Below, piece after piece: positions 6,008-14,792 of a DNA stretch of 16,594 nt; position 1 is the stretch's first letter, and each line of letters starts with the position of its first letter. Below the pieces are notes generated by a model that saw only the letters and a list, made by a program, of their open reading frames with translations, made no database searches and was not told the origin of the DNA. Origin of the DNA: Candidatus Aminicenantota bacterium (GTDB taxonomy: Bacteria; Acidobacteriota; Aminicenantia; Aminicenantales; Aminicenantaceae); contig JAUXEH010000024.1 of assembly GCA_030620655.1 (NCBI GenBank), positions 1 through 16,594 of the forward strand. Reading direction: 5' to 3'. Position numbers and translations under genes: made by a program.

Positions 6008-8617
6008 TTATCGCTTCTTTTTCTTTTTCTTTCGCTTCTTCGGGATTACCGACCGGGCCTGTTTGGCGCGGGGGGCCGGCGCCTGCTGCGGCCTCTCACC
6101 ATAGGTGACCTGGCGTTCGCGCCGCACGGGCATGCTTTCTTCCACGGCCGGCTGCAGGAAGTACAGGTAGCGTATGGTTTCTTCCTCGATCCGGTCCATC
6201 ATGGCCTGGTACATCTCGAAGCTTTCCTTTTTGTACTCGACCAGTGGATCCCGCTGCCCGTATCCCCTCAGGCCGATACCATCTTTGAGGTAATCCATGC
6301 CCAGCAGGTGGTCTTTCCACTGCGTGTCGATGACCTGGAGCATGATCATCCGTTCGAATTCCCTCATGGTGGACGGACCCAGGAGTTTCTCTTTCTCCTC
6401 GTAATGCTGGGTGAGACGGGTGAGCGCCCTTTCCTTGAGATCTTCGAAGTTGACCGTGCCCCAATCGACACCCAGTTCCTCGGGATCCTGGCCGAACTGG
6501 GTGCTGTATGTCTTTTTGAAGCCCTTCACATCCCATTCATCGGGAGAAGTTTCCTGGTTGGTGTAGTTCTCCATGATCCACTCCACCAGGGTTGTCATCA
6601 GCTCCAGGATGTGGTCGCGCATGTCCTTGCCTGCCAGGATGTCGCGGCGCTGGGAGTATATGGACGTGCGCTGTTTGTTCATCACGTCATCGTATTCCAG
6701 GAGGTGTTTCCGGATGGAGAAATTCTGGCCCTCCACCTGTTTCTGGGCCCGCTCGATGGCCCGGCTCACCATCGAGTGTTCGATAGGAACGCCCTCTTCC
6801 ATGCCTATGCGGGACATCAGTCCGGAGATGCGCTCACTGCCGAAGATGCGCATCAGGTCGTCTTCCAGTCCGAGATAAAAGCGGGAAGACCCGGGATCTC
6901 CCTGACGGCCAGCCCGGCCCCGCAGCTGGTTGTCGATGCGGCGGGCCTCGTGACGCTCCGTGCCGATGATGTGCAGCCCTCCCATTTCGATGACCCTGGT
7001 GTGCGCCGCTTCGGTTATCTCTTTGGCCTTGGCCAGTTCTTTTTCCCACTCTTCAGACGGAGGGTCCAGGGGATCGATGTTCCGCCTGCTCAGGGCTTCT
7101 TGGGCCAGGGCCTCCGGATTCCCCCCCAGCAGGATGTCCACACCCCGGCCGGCCATGTTGGTGGCGATGGTCAAGGCTCCGATACGGCCTGCCTGGGAGA
7201 TGATCTTCGCTTCCTGCTCGTGATACTTGGCGTTGAGCACGTTGTGCTTGACTCCGGCCTTGCGCAGGAGGCGGCTGAGGTGCTCGGAGTTCTCGATGGA
7301 TATGGTCCCCACCAGGACGGGGCGCCCGCTCTCCTGGCATCCCTTGAGCTCTTCCACGACGGCATTCCATTTTTCCTCTGCCGTCCGGTAGATCTGGTCG
7401 TCGTGCTCGGTCCGGATGAGCGGCCGGTTGGTCGGGATCTCCACGACATCAAGCTTGTAGATGGAGTGGAACTCAGCGGCCTCGGTGATCGCGGTACCTG
7501 TCATGCCCGCCAGCTTGTCGTACATGCGGAAGAAATTCTGGAAGGTGATGGACGCCAAGGTCTGATACTCGGCCTCGATCCGCACTTTTTCCTTAGCTTC
7601 CAGAGCCTGATGCAGGCCGTCGCTGTACCGGCGGCCGGGCATCAAGCGGCCCGTGAACTCGTCGACGATGAGGACCTGGCCTTCCTTCACCATGTAGTCC
7701 ACGTCCCGCTTGAAAAGATGATGGGCCTTGAGCGCCTGGTTGACGGCGTGGATCAGGTCCATGTTCTTGAGGTCGTAAAGGTTGGAGATCTGCAGGATCT
7801 TCTCCGATTCCGTCACTCCGTCTTCGTTCAGAGCCACGGTGCGGCTCTTTTCGTCGACGATGAAGTGCGTATCTTTCCCGAGTTTGCGGACCAGGCTGTC
7901 CACCTTGTAGTAGATGGCCGTGGATTCCTCGGTCGGGCCGGAGATGATGAGGGGGGTCCGGGCCTCGTCGACCAGGATGCTGTCCACCTCGTCCACGATG
8001 GCGTAGCTGTGTTTGGGCTGGACCAGGTCGGCCAACCTGAACTTCATGTTGTCGCGCAGATAATCGAATCCGAACTCGTTGTTGGTGCCGTAGGTGATGC
8101 CGGCCCCGTAAGCCCTCTGCCGTTCCTGGTCGTTCATGTCGTGCTGGATGGTGCCCACCTCCAATCCCAGGCTCCTGAAGACGGGGCCCATCCATTCGGT
8201 GTCACGCTTGGCCAGGTAGTCGTTGACCGTGACGATGTGCACCCCGTCGCCTTGGAGGGCGTTCAGGTAGGCGGGGAGCGTGGCCACCAAGGTCTTCCCC
8301 TCACCGGTCTTCATCTCCGCAATCTTGCCTTGATGCAGGACGATCCCTCCGATGAGCTGCACGTCAAAGTGGCGCATGTTCACCCGGCGCCGTGCTACCT
8401 CCCGGACCACGGCGAACGTCTCTATGAGGATGTCGTCAAGGGTGGCACCCTGAGACAGCTTCTGTTTGAACTCATCGGTCCTGGAACGCAGCTGTTCGTC
8501 GCTCAGCTTCTTGACGTTGGGCTCGAGGTCGTTTATGGCGGTCACCTGGGGCTGGAGCCGCTTCATGTCGCGCTCGGTCTGAGTGCCGAAAATCTTGCTG
8601 GCGAGTTTGTTGATCAT
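6008..8617 (-). CDS. secA: Preprotein translocase ATPase SecA
   Basis: SecA is the ATP-driven motor that pushes unfolded preproteins through SecYEG. Visible motifs are Walker A (MKTGEGKTLVA), the DEAD-like box (DEVDSILVDEAR), MAGRGVDILLGG and GRAGRQGDPGSSRF, followed by the helical scaffold and wing domains. The usual C-terminal Zn-binding CxCxSG tail is absent; the protein ends in a Lys/Arg-rich tail (KKRKKKKKKR). The start chosen is MINKLASKIFG (8617), which matches the conserved SecA N-terminus and gives 869 residues. In-frame ATGs also exist at 8626 and 8716; the latter would add a Lys/Pro-rich extension not typical of SecA. None has a strong ribosome binding site. It is the first gene of the secA-guaB cluster and diverges from feoAB. 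Confidence 0.97.
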   Translation of the reverse strand: MINKLASKIFGTQTERDMKRLQPQVTAINDLEPNVKKLSDEQLRSRTDEFKQKLSQGATLDDILIETFAVVREVARRRVNMRHFDVQLIGGIVLHQGKIAEMKTGEGKTLVATLPAYLNALQGDGVHIVTVNDYLAKRDTEWMGPVFRSLGLEVGTIQHDMNDQERQRAYGAGITYGTNNEFGFDYLRDNMKFRLADLVQPKHSYAIVDEVDSILVDEARTPLIISGPTEESTAIYYKVDSLVRKLGKDTHFIVDEKSRTVALNEDGVTESEKILQISNLYDLKNMDLIHAVNQALKAHHLFKRDVDYMVKEGQVLIVDEFTGRLMPGRRYSDGLHQALEAKEKVRIEAEYQTLASITFQNFFRMYDKLAGMTGTAITEAAEFHSIYKLDVVEIPTNRPLIRTEHDDQIYRTAEEKWNAVVEELKGCQESGRPVLVGTISIENSEHLSRLLRKAGVKHNVLNAKYHEQEAKIISQAGRIGALTIATNMAGRGVDILLGGNPEALAQEALSRRNIDPLDPPSEEWEKELAKAKEITEAAHTRVIEMGGLHIIGTERHEARRIDNQLRGRAGRQGDPGSSRFYLGLEDDLMRIFGSERISGLMSRIGMEEGVPIEHSMVSRAIERAQKQVEGQNFSIRKHLLEYDDVMNKQRTSIYSQRRDILAGKDMRDHILELMTTLVEWIMENYTNQETSPDEWDVKGFKKTYSTQFGQDPEELGVDWGTVNFEDLKERALTRLTQHYEEKEKLLGPSTMREFERMIMLQVIDTQWKDHLLGMDYLKDGIGLRGYGQRDPLVEYKKESFEMYQAMMDRIEEETIRYLYFLQPAVEESMPVRRERQVTYGERPQQAPAPRAKQARSVIPKKRKKKKKKR

Positions 8618-8625
8618 TTGCCTCA

Positions 8626-8653
8626 TTTTTACAGAACTGGTACCTGTTGTCAA
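8626..8653 (-). promoter_or_regulatory. Candidate secA promoter
   Basis: On the minus strand a consensus TTGACA (8653-8648) lies 16 bp upstream of TAAAAA (8631-8626). Transcription would begin near 8619, almost at the ATG at 8617, implying a leaderless or nearly leaderless secA mRNA. The -10 is imperfect and a TATAAT (8739-8734) without a good -35 lies further upstream, so this is tentative. Confidence 0.25.
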
Positions 8654-8657
8654 CGCA

Positions 8658-8675
8658 GGGTGGGTTGGGTGAGGG
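8658..8675 (+). other. G-quadruplex motif in the secA-feoA divergent region
   Basis: The plus strand has four GGG runs at 8658-8660, 8662-8664, 8667-8669 and 8673-8675 with loops of 1, 2 and 3 nt. This is a canonical short-loop quadruplex motif. It ends 12 bp before the candidate feoA -35 and lies upstream of the preferred secA start. The opposite strand is correspondingly C-rich. A regulatory role is inference. Confidence 0.6.
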
Positions 8676-8687
8676 AGGTCGGACGGC

Positions 8688-8716
8688 TTGCTTTTTTTGG
8701 GGGTTTTCTTTATCAT
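8688..8716 (+). promoter_or_regulatory. Candidate feoAB promoter
   Basis: TTGCTT (8688-8693) and TATCAT (8711-8716) are separated by 17 bp. The predicted start near 8723 gives a leader of about 32 nt containing AAGGA (8739-8743) ahead of the feoA ATG. No clear Fur box is visible between promoter and gene; the region 8723-8757 is simply A/T-rich. Confidence 0.4.
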
Positions 8717-8754
8717 CGGTGGTTGATTTTAAGATTATAAGGAACTTTTATATA

Positions 8755-8997
8755 ATGATTGACCTGTTTAGCGCTCCCCAGGCTGCCCGCCTTCGAATCA
8801 TAGCGATCGAGGGAGGGCATGGTATACGCCGACGCCTCATGTCGATGGGTCTGCATAAAAACGATCTGGTCGAGATAGATTCCCGGAGCATTCTGGGAGG
8901 TCCCGTCCTGATCCGCAACCTGAGCTCAGACACCTCCGTGGCTGTCGGTCGCGGGATCGCCCACAACATCATGGTTGAGGTCGTTGAACGAAAATAA
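8755..8997 (+). CDS. feoA: Ferrous iron transport protein A
   Basis: FeoA is a small cytoplasmic SH3-like protein required for FeoB-mediated Fe2+ uptake. The 80-residue product shows the family pattern: an N-terminal segment, GHGIRRRLMSMGLHKNDLVEI, a Gly-containing turn, then VLIRNLSSDTSVAVGRGIAHNI and a final beta strand. The ATG at 8755 is preferred, with AAGGA about 11 nt upstream; the open frame extends further upstream but with non-FeoA sequence. The gene overlaps feoB by up to 23 bp, indicating translational coupling. Confidence 0.92.
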   Translation: MIDLFSAPQAARLRIIAIEGGHGIRRRLMSMGLHKNDLVEIDSRSILGGPVLIRNLSSDTSVAVGRGIAHNIMVEVVERK

Positions 8998-10924
8998 CGA
9001 ACACCCGGATGTCATATTCATCGGGCAGCCCAACTGCGGAAAAAGCACCCTCTTCAACTGCATAGCCGGCTTCAAGGCCGAGACTTCGGATTTTCCGGGA
9101 ACGACCGTCAAACACACCCACAGCAGGGTCAATGTGTTGGGCCGTGTCCTAAACATTATCGACCTGCCCGGCACCTATTCCCTGAATCCGTCCGACGAAG
9201 CCGAGAAAGTCGCCCTCAGGCATCTTTTTCAGGAAAAACCGGATCTAATCATCAATGTGGTGGACGCGTCCATCCTGGGGCGCAGCCTGGAGATGACCCT
9301 GGAGCTGCTCGAGTTAGAATTTCCCATGATAATCGCCCTGAACATGATGGATCTGGCGGAAAAGAAGGGTATGACCATCGATCCGGACCGGCTTTCCAAG
9401 CAGCTGGGGGTGCCGGTCATTCCGACCGTCGCCATTCACGGCAAGGAGATCAAGGAGCTCCTGGATGCCGCGTTGAAGACCCTGGATTCCGGAGCCACAT
9501 CCAAGGGATTGACCTGGTCGCGGGATGTGGAGCAACAGATTGCAGAGGTGGAAAAGGCTATCCCCGAAGATTTTGAAATCGTGGCCAACCCTCGCTTTAC
9601 GGCCGTCAAGGTGGTCGAGATTGAAAAAGCCTATTTCCTCCGTATGCTGGAGGAGATCAACCCCCGTTTCAGCCAAATCGTAGACCGGGCAAGGGGAGAG
9701 CTGGAGAGCCGTCACGGCGTGCCGGCTTATGAGGTCATCGCCGCCGAAAGACACCACTTGGCTCTGAAACTGTTCGAGGACTGCTGCACCGTCACCCGGG
9801 GCTCTCATTTCAACTTAAGAGGGCGGCTGGATGCCGTGCTCATGCATCCTTTCCTGGGATATGTGATCATGCTTTTGGTGTTCTTCAGTTTTTTCTTCAT
9901 CATTTTTGTGGTGGCCAGCCCCATCGAGGAACTGCTGCTCGACCCGCTTAACAACCTACGGGGATCGCTGTCTAGTTGGCTGGGAAAAGGACTGCTGTTT
10001 TATCTGATCGACGGTCTGCTGCAGGGCGTCGGGGGAGGGATCGCCATTGTCCTTCCGTATTTTTTGCCGCTGCTGTTCCTGATGGGCCTGCTGGAGGACA
10101 TCAGCTACTTGGCCAGAGCCGCATTTTTAATGGACACCTTCATGCACAAGATCGGCCTGCACGGCAAGTCTGTCTCCTCCTTCATCCTCGGGTTCGGATG
10201 CAACGTTCCGGCCATCGTGTCGACCCGCATCCTGGAGTCCCGCCGAGACCGGGTGATCACGTCTCTACTTATTCCCTTTATCCCGTGCTCGGCCCGTACC
10301 ATGATCATCCTGGCCCTGGTAGCGTTCTATCTGGGCCCGGTCTGGGCACTGGGATTCTATGTGTTCAACATGTTCGTGGTGGCTGTCCTGGGGCGGATCA
10401 TGTCCTGGATCTATAAGTATCCATCTCCCGGACTGATCCTGGAGATTCCGGCGTTGAAGGTTCCTTCGCTCCCCAACATCCTACGGCGCACTTTCTTTCA
10501 ATTCTGGTACTTTGTAAAATTTGCCTGGCCGATATTGATTATCGGCAGCATGGTGCTGGCGGTGCTCCAGTTCCTCAGGTTCGACCATGTCGTCAACCTG
10601 GTGCTTTCTCCCATCGTACAGGGCGTCCTGGGACTGCCGAGGGAACTGGGCGTCACCCTGGTATTCGGTTTTCTCCGCAAGGAGCTATCTCTGATCATGA
10701 TGCTCCAGGCCCTGGGGGTTCCCTACCATGACTTGATGACCGTCATCACCCGCGAACAGCTGATGGTGTTCGTGGTTTTTATGAATTTCTTCGTCCCCTG
10801 CCTTTCGACCGTTGCCATCCTCTGGAAGGAGATCGGGCGGAAGGAGGCCCTGATCTCGGTGGCCCTCAACACCTCTGTGTCCCTTGTGCTCGCGTTTCTC
10901 GTCCGCCTTTTCCTCAGATTCTGA
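8975..10924 (+). CDS. feoB: Ferrous iron transporter FeoB
   Basis: FeoB is the inner-membrane Fe2+ permease with an N-terminal G domain. G1 is GQPNCGKST (residues 17-25), the G2 threonine follows, G3 is DLPG (63-66) and G4 is NMMD (123-126). The membrane part has two Gate-like regions, including GFGCNVPA and IPFIPCSAR. At 649 residues it is shorter than E. coli FeoB (773) and ends directly after the last membrane segment. No ATG is available at the overlap with feoA: TTG at 8975 gives this length, and TTG at 8984, preceded by GAGG, gives 646 residues and is equally plausible. The gene ends at TGA 10922-10924, where a HAD remnant begins. Low-oxygen life is implied, since FeoB imports ferrous iron. 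Confidence 0.96.
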   Translation: MRSLNENNEHPDVIFIGQPNCGKSTLFNCIAGFKAETSDFPGTTVKHTHSRVNVLGRVLNIIDLPGTYSLNPSDEAEKVALRHLFQEKPDLIINVVDASILGRSLEMTLELLELEFPMIIALNMMDLAEKKGMTIDPDRLSKQLGVPVIPTVAIHGKEIKELLDAALKTLDSGATSKGLTWSRDVEQQIAEVEKAIPEDFEIVANPRFTAVKVVEIEKAYFLRMLEEINPRFSQIVDRARGELESRHGVPAYEVIAAERHHLALKLFEDCCTVTRGSHFNLRGRLDAVLMHPFLGYVIMLLVFFSFFFIIFVVASPIEELLLDPLNNLRGSLSSWLGKGLLFYLIDGLLQGVGGGIAIVLPYFLPLLFLMGLLEDISYLARAAFLMDTFMHKIGLHGKSVSSFILGFGCNVPAIVSTRILESRRDRVITSLLIPFIPCSARTMIILALVAFYLGPVWALGFYVFNMFVVAVLGRIMSWIYKYPSPGLILEIPALKVPSLPNILRRTFFQFWYFVKFAWPILIIGSMVLAVLQFLRFDHVVNLVLSPIVQGVLGLPRELGVTLVFGFLRKELSLIMMLQALGVPYHDLMTVITREQLMVFVVFMNFFVPCLSTVAILWKEIGRKEALISVALNTSVSLVLAFLVRLFLRF

Positions 10925-10925
10925 T

Positions 10926-10970
10926 ATACTGAGAGCTGTCCTGTTCGACCTTGATGACACCCTTTTTTTC
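10926..10970 (+). pseudogene. Truncated N-terminus of a HAD-superfamily hydrolase
   Basis: Immediately behind the feoB stop, in the +1 frame relative to feoB, the plus strand encodes ILRAVLFDLDDTLFF. This is HAD motif I: a hydrophobic strand, then DxDxT with the nucleophile Asp at 10947-10949 and the acid Asp at 10953-10955. The similarity ends at 10970, where the stop and 3' end of the convergent uvrC begin; downstream the frame is only uvrC antisense. No proper start codon is present (ATA or CTG at the expected place). The best reading is a remnant of a HAD phosphatase gene that once followed feoB and was cut by a deletion or inversion joining it to uvrC. A chance match of this length to the motif seems unlikely. 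Confidence 0.6.
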
Positions 10971-12753
10971 AGTCTTCCAACGCCTCCCTTAGCGCAGCGG
11001 CGGCACGCTCGCCCACGAGCGAGGCGAGCTCATCCTGCGGCGCGGAGCGGATGGCATTCACGCTTCTATAACGGGTCAGGAGACGTTGTTTCCGTTTAGG
11101 GCCGATACCCGGGATCCCGTCCAGGAGTGAGGCGAAGCTCTTTTTGGCTCGCCGGCGGCGGTGAAAAGCGATGGCGAATCGGTGGGCCTCGTCCCTGATG
11201 TTCTGCAGGAGGAGCAGGGCCGGGGAGGTGCGGTCCAAGCGCAGGCCGTCAGGGAAGCGGTCACTGAACACGATTTCTTCACGCTTGGCGAGCGAAACCA
11301 GGGGAGTGTCGCCCAATCCCAGCGATTCCAGCACGGTTCGGGCCGCATTGAGCTGGCCCTTGCCTCCGTCCACCAGCACCAGGTCCGGGAAATCCTCGCT
11401 GTTACTGGAGATCCGTGAAAAGCGGCGGTGCAGGACCTCCTGCAGGCTGGCGACATCGTTCGGGCCTTGTATGCTCCGGATCCTGTATTTGCGGTAGGAC
11501 TGCTTATCGGGGACCCCGTGCCGGAAGACCACGCGTGATCCCACGGACTCGTCGCCTCCGGTGTTCGAGATGTCGTAACCCTCTATCACTTGAGGACCGG
11601 CTTTGAGGCCCAGGACCGACCGGATCTCCAGGAGCGGGGACTCCGAAGCCGGGCGCTTCTCCAGCAGGAGCGCGGCGTTGCGATCCGCCAGTTCCACCAG
11701 CTTGCGGTTTTTCCCCCGAAGGGGGGCCTTGATCTTCACGCGCCGGTGGGCGAGTTTCTTGAGGGATTCTTCCAGTATGCCCGGATCCTCGAGTGCGAGC
11801 GGCAGCAGGAGTGTCCCCGGCAGGTCCTCCCGACAGCTGTAAAAGGCCTCGATCTGTCTCTCCAGGAAGGACTCATCCGGAAGGCCTTCGGGAACGGGGG
11901 CGATCAGGCCTTCCGACCGCACGACCTTCCCCCGCCGCATGATGAAGACATAGACGGCTGCCCGGTCCCCCTTCCTGGCGAACCCGATGATGTCTGTGTC
12001 CTCGGTCCGGGTCGAGATGAAGCGGGGTTTTTCCTTGATCTGCTCTAGGGTGAAGATCAGGTCGCGCCAGTGCCCGGCCTGCTCGAACTCGAGGCGCTCC
12101 GAAGCCTCTTTCATGCGGCGCCGCAGGATCCCGAGCAGGTCATCGACCTTGCCCTCCAGGAACAGCAGGGCGTTATCCGCCCGCTCAGCATACTCGTCCT
12201 GGGAGATGAAGCCCGTGCAGGGCGCCGTGCAGAGCCCCAGGTCGTACTGCAGGCAGGGCCGCGCCCGTTTGCTGGGGATGGCCTCCCGGCAGTCGCGGAT
12301 GCCGAAGTAGCGGTTGATGAGGTTGATGGTCTTGCGGGCCTGGTGGGCCGGATTGAAAGGGCCGAAGTAACGGGCCCCGTCCGGTTCCACCCGGCGCGTC
12401 AGATAGATCCCCGGAAAGGGCTCCTGGACCGTCAGTTTCAGGTACGGGAAGCTCTTGTCGTCCTTGAGCCGTTCGTTGAACTTGGGCTGATACTGCTGGA
12501 TGAAGTTGTTTTCCAGGAAAGCGGCCTCGCGCTCGGTATCGGTGAGGATGTAATCGATGTCCTCAGCCTCGGCCAGGATGTTGTGGACCTTGAGGTCTGA
12601 GGTGGGCAGGAAGTAGCTGCGGACACGGTCCTGAAGCGAGCGGGCCTTCCCGATGTAGAGCACCCGCTTGTCCTGGCCCATGAAAAAATAAATGCCGGGC
12701 TTGTCGGGAAGGCTGCGGGCCCTGTTTTTGAGGCTCGTCTTTACGCAGGCCAT
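10969..12753 (-). CDS. uvrC: UvrABC excinuclease subunit C
   Basis: UvrC makes the dual incisions in nucleotide excision repair. The 594-residue product has the N-terminal GIY-YIG nuclease (GIY 20-22, YIG 33-35, conserved Glu81) and four cysteines 155/167/175/179. These have exactly the C-X11-C-X7-C-X3-C spacing of the E. coli [4Fe-4S] site. A UVR helix pair (about 200-240) for UvrB contact follows, then the RNase H-like nuclease with GYDISNTGG and SYRKYRIR. It ends with two helix-hairpin-helix motifs (GIPGIGPKRKQRLL). It starts 11 bp after uvrB, with AGGATAGG between, and is the last gene of the bactofilin-uvrB-uvrC operon. Its stop codon lies at the broken end of the HAD remnant; no clear terminator is visible. 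Confidence 0.97.
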   Translation of the reverse strand: MACVKTSLKNRARSLPDKPGIYFFMGQDKRVLYIGKARSLQDRVRSYFLPTSDLKVHNILAEAEDIDYILTDTEREAAFLENNFIQQYQPKFNERLKDDKSFPYLKLTVQEPFPGIYLTRRVEPDGARYFGPFNPAHQARKTINLINRYFGIRDCREAIPSKRARPCLQYDLGLCTAPCTGFISQDEYAERADNALLFLEGKVDDLLGILRRRMKEASERLEFEQAGHWRDLIFTLEQIKEKPRFISTRTEDTDIIGFARKGDRAAVYVFIMRRGKVVRSEGLIAPVPEGLPDESFLERQIEAFYSCREDLPGTLLLPLALEDPGILEESLKKLAHRRVKIKAPLRGKNRKLVELADRNAALLLEKRPASESPLLEIRSVLGLKAGPQVIEGYDISNTGGDESVGSRVVFRHGVPDKQSYRKYRIRSIQGPNDVASLQEVLHRRFSRISSNSEDFPDLVLVDGGKGQLNAARTVLESLGLGDTPLVSLAKREEIVFSDRFPDGLRLDRTSPALLLLQNIRDEAHRFAIAFHRRRRAKKSFASLLDGIPGIGPKRKQRLLTRYRSVNAIRSAPQDELASLVGERAAAALREALED

Positions 12754-12764
12754 AGCCCTATCCT

Positions 12765-14774
12765 TCAGTCCTTAACCATGTCTTCGCTGATCTGCAGTTC
12801 CCTACGCTTCAGGTCCTTGAGTTCGTCGCGGTAGCGGGCCGCCTTCTCGAACTCCAGCCTCTCGGCGGCCTCATCCATCAACCGCTGCAGCTCCTCGATG
12901 CGCTGTTTGCGTTTTTTGGGGGAGAGGTAGATATCCTTGTCTTCCGCGACCCGTGTGTAGTCGAAGTAATCCCGCTCGTACATACTATTCAGGACATCCT
13001 CGATGTTTTTTTGGATGGACATCGGCGTTATGTTGTGCTCCCGGTTGTACTGCTGCTGGATCCGCCTCCGTCTTGCAGTTTCTTCGATAGCGATCCGCAT
13101 GGAGTTCGTGATGGTATCGGCGTACAGGATGGCGCGTCCTGCCACGTGCCGGGCGGCCCGGCCGAAGGTCTGGATGAGAGAGGTGGCGGAGCGGAGGAAG
13201 CCTTCCTTGTCCGCATCCAGGATGGCCACCAGGGACACCTCCGGAAGGTCCAATCCTTCCCTCAGGAGGTTGATGCCGATCAGGGTGTCGAAGCGGCCCT
13301 GCCGCAGCTCGCGCAGGATCTTGACCCTCTCCAGCGTGTCGATATCGGAGTGGAGGTATCTGACCCTCAGGCCCAGGTCGTGATAGTGGCGGCTTAGGTT
13401 TTCGGCCATGCGCTTGGTCAAGGTGGTCACCAGTGTGCGCTGGTTCCGGGCCGCGTTGGCCTCGATCTCTGACTGGAGGTCGTCGATCTGGCCGCGGGTT
13501 GGCCGCACCTCGATCTCCGGGTCGGTCAGGCCTGTGGGCCGGATGACCTGTTCCGCGACCTGCCGGTCCGCCCTTCCCAGCTCATGCCGGCCGGGTGTGG
13601 CCGAGACATAGAGCACACGCCCCACCCGTTGCTCGAACTCCGCGAAGTTCAAGGGGCGGTTGTCCAGCGCAGAGGGAAGGCGGAAGCCGTGGCCCACCAG
13701 GGTCTGCTTGCGTGACCGGTCTCCGTGATACATGCCGCCGATCTGGGAGACGGTGACATGGGATTCGTCGATAATGGTCAAGAACTCGGCAGGGAAGTAG
13801 TCTAGGAGGGTGAAGGGGGGCTGGCCGGGGCGGCGCTGGCTGAGATAGAGAGAATAGTTCTCGATCCCCGGACACCACCCGAATTCCCGCAGCATCTCGA
13901 GGTCGAACAGGGTCCGTTCCTCCAGGCGGTTGGCCTGCAAGATCTTGCCTTCCCGTCTGAGCTGTGTGATGCGCTCATCCAGCTCTTTCTCGATGCCCAC
14001 CACGGCGGAATCGAGAATATCCCTGGGTGTGGCGAAAAATGACTTGGGATAGACCTGCAGCTCGTCCGGTTCCCCCCTGATCGTGCCCAGGAGTGGATCG
14101 ATCAGATACAGCCCGTCTATCCGGTTGTCCTCCAGGCGGACGCGTATGGCGCTGTCTTGGTAGGAGGGGAAGAGCTCGACCACATCCCCGCGTACCCGGA
14201 AAGTGTTTCGCTTGAAACCGGTCTCTCCCCGTTCATACTGCAGCTCGGTGAACCGGGAGAGCAGCTGCTTGCGCTTCAGGGCCTGGCCGCGGCTCAGGGT
14301 GAAGCTCATCCGCCGGTAGGTCTCGGGAGAGCCGATGCCGTAGATGCAGGAGACAGAGGCCACGATGATGATATCCCGGCGGTGAAGCAGGGCGTTGGTC
14401 GCCCTGAGGCGCAGCCGGTCGATCTCATCGTTGATGGTGGCCTCCTTGGCGATGTAGGTATTCGAAGCCGGTATGAACGCCTCGGGCTGATAGTAGTCGT
14501 AGTAGCTGACGAAGTACTCCACGGCATTTTCAGGGAAGAAGCGCTTGAACTCCTGATAGAGCTGGGCGGCCAGGGTCTTGTTGTGCGAGATGACCAGCAC
14601 GGGGATGGAGGCCCGCGCGATTATGTTGGCCATGGTGAAGGTCTTGCCGGAGCCGGTGACTCCCATCAGGACCTGATGCCGGCGGTTTTCTTCGAGGCCG
14701 GTCGACAGCTGCGAGATGGCGGTTGTCTGGTCGCCTCGGGGTTCGTAGTCGGCGACGAGCTTGAAGGTGTGCAT
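12765..14774 (-). CDS. uvrB: UvrABC excinuclease subunit B
   Basis: UvrB is the damage-verifying DEAD-like helicase at the centre of nucleotide excision repair. It receives DNA from UvrA and recruits UvrC. The 669-residue product has Walker A GVTGSGKT (38-45), the strand-separating beta-hairpin region (YYDYYQPEAFIPASNTYI), an Asp-Glu-Ser-His box (IIDESHV), helicase motifs V-VI (GINLLREGLDLPEV and QTFGRAARH), and a C-terminal UVR domain (LMDEAAERLEFEKAARYRDEL) that binds the matching helix of UvrC. It starts 18 bp after the bactofilin stop and is followed by uvrC after 11 bp. uvrA is not in the window. Confidence 0.98.
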   Translation of the reverse strand: MHTFKLVADYEPRGDQTTAISQLSTGLEENRRHQVLMGVTGSGKTFTMANIIARASIPVLVISHNKTLAAQLYQEFKRFFPENAVEYFVSYYDYYQPEAFIPASNTYIAKEATINDEIDRLRLRATNALLHRRDIIIVASVSCIYGIGSPETYRRMSFTLSRGQALKRKQLLSRFTELQYERGETGFKRNTFRVRGDVVELFPSYQDSAIRVRLEDNRIDGLYLIDPLLGTIRGEPDELQVYPKSFFATPRDILDSAVVGIEKELDERITQLRREGKILQANRLEERTLFDLEMLREFGWCPGIENYSLYLSQRRPGQPPFTLLDYFPAEFLTIIDESHVTVSQIGGMYHGDRSRKQTLVGHGFRLPSALDNRPLNFAEFEQRVGRVLYVSATPGRHELGRADRQVAEQVIRPTGLTDPEIEVRPTRGQIDDLQSEIEANAARNQRTLVTTLTKRMAENLSRHYHDLGLRVRYLHSDIDTLERVKILRELRQGRFDTLIGINLLREGLDLPEVSLVAILDADKEGFLRSATSLIQTFGRAARHVAGRAILYADTITNSMRIAIEETARRRRIQQQYNREHNITPMSIQKNIEDVLNSMYERDYFDYTRVAEDKDIYLSPKKRKQRIEELQRLMDEAAERLEFEKAARYRDELKDLKRRELQISEDMVKD

Positions 14775-14792
14775 ACCCCAGGATTGGCGGGA

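Noticed and set aside
5426..8740. A plus-strand open frame of 1104 codons opposite guaB and secA
   Set aside because: It is fully antisense to two unmistakable genes, has low-complexity His/Val/Asp/Gly-rich composition typical of reverse-frame reading of G+C-rich genes, and has no recognisable domain.
8723..8760. A/T-rich stretch before feoA considered as a Fur box
   Set aside because: Only a partial match (ATAATGAT) is present and no 19-bp palindrome of the GATAATGATAATCATTATC type can be built.
10925..10970. Intrinsic terminator between feoB and uvrC, suggested by a T7 run
   Set aside because: Only a 4-bp inverted repeat (TGTC/GACA) precedes the T-run; the coding match to HAD motif I explains the sequence better.
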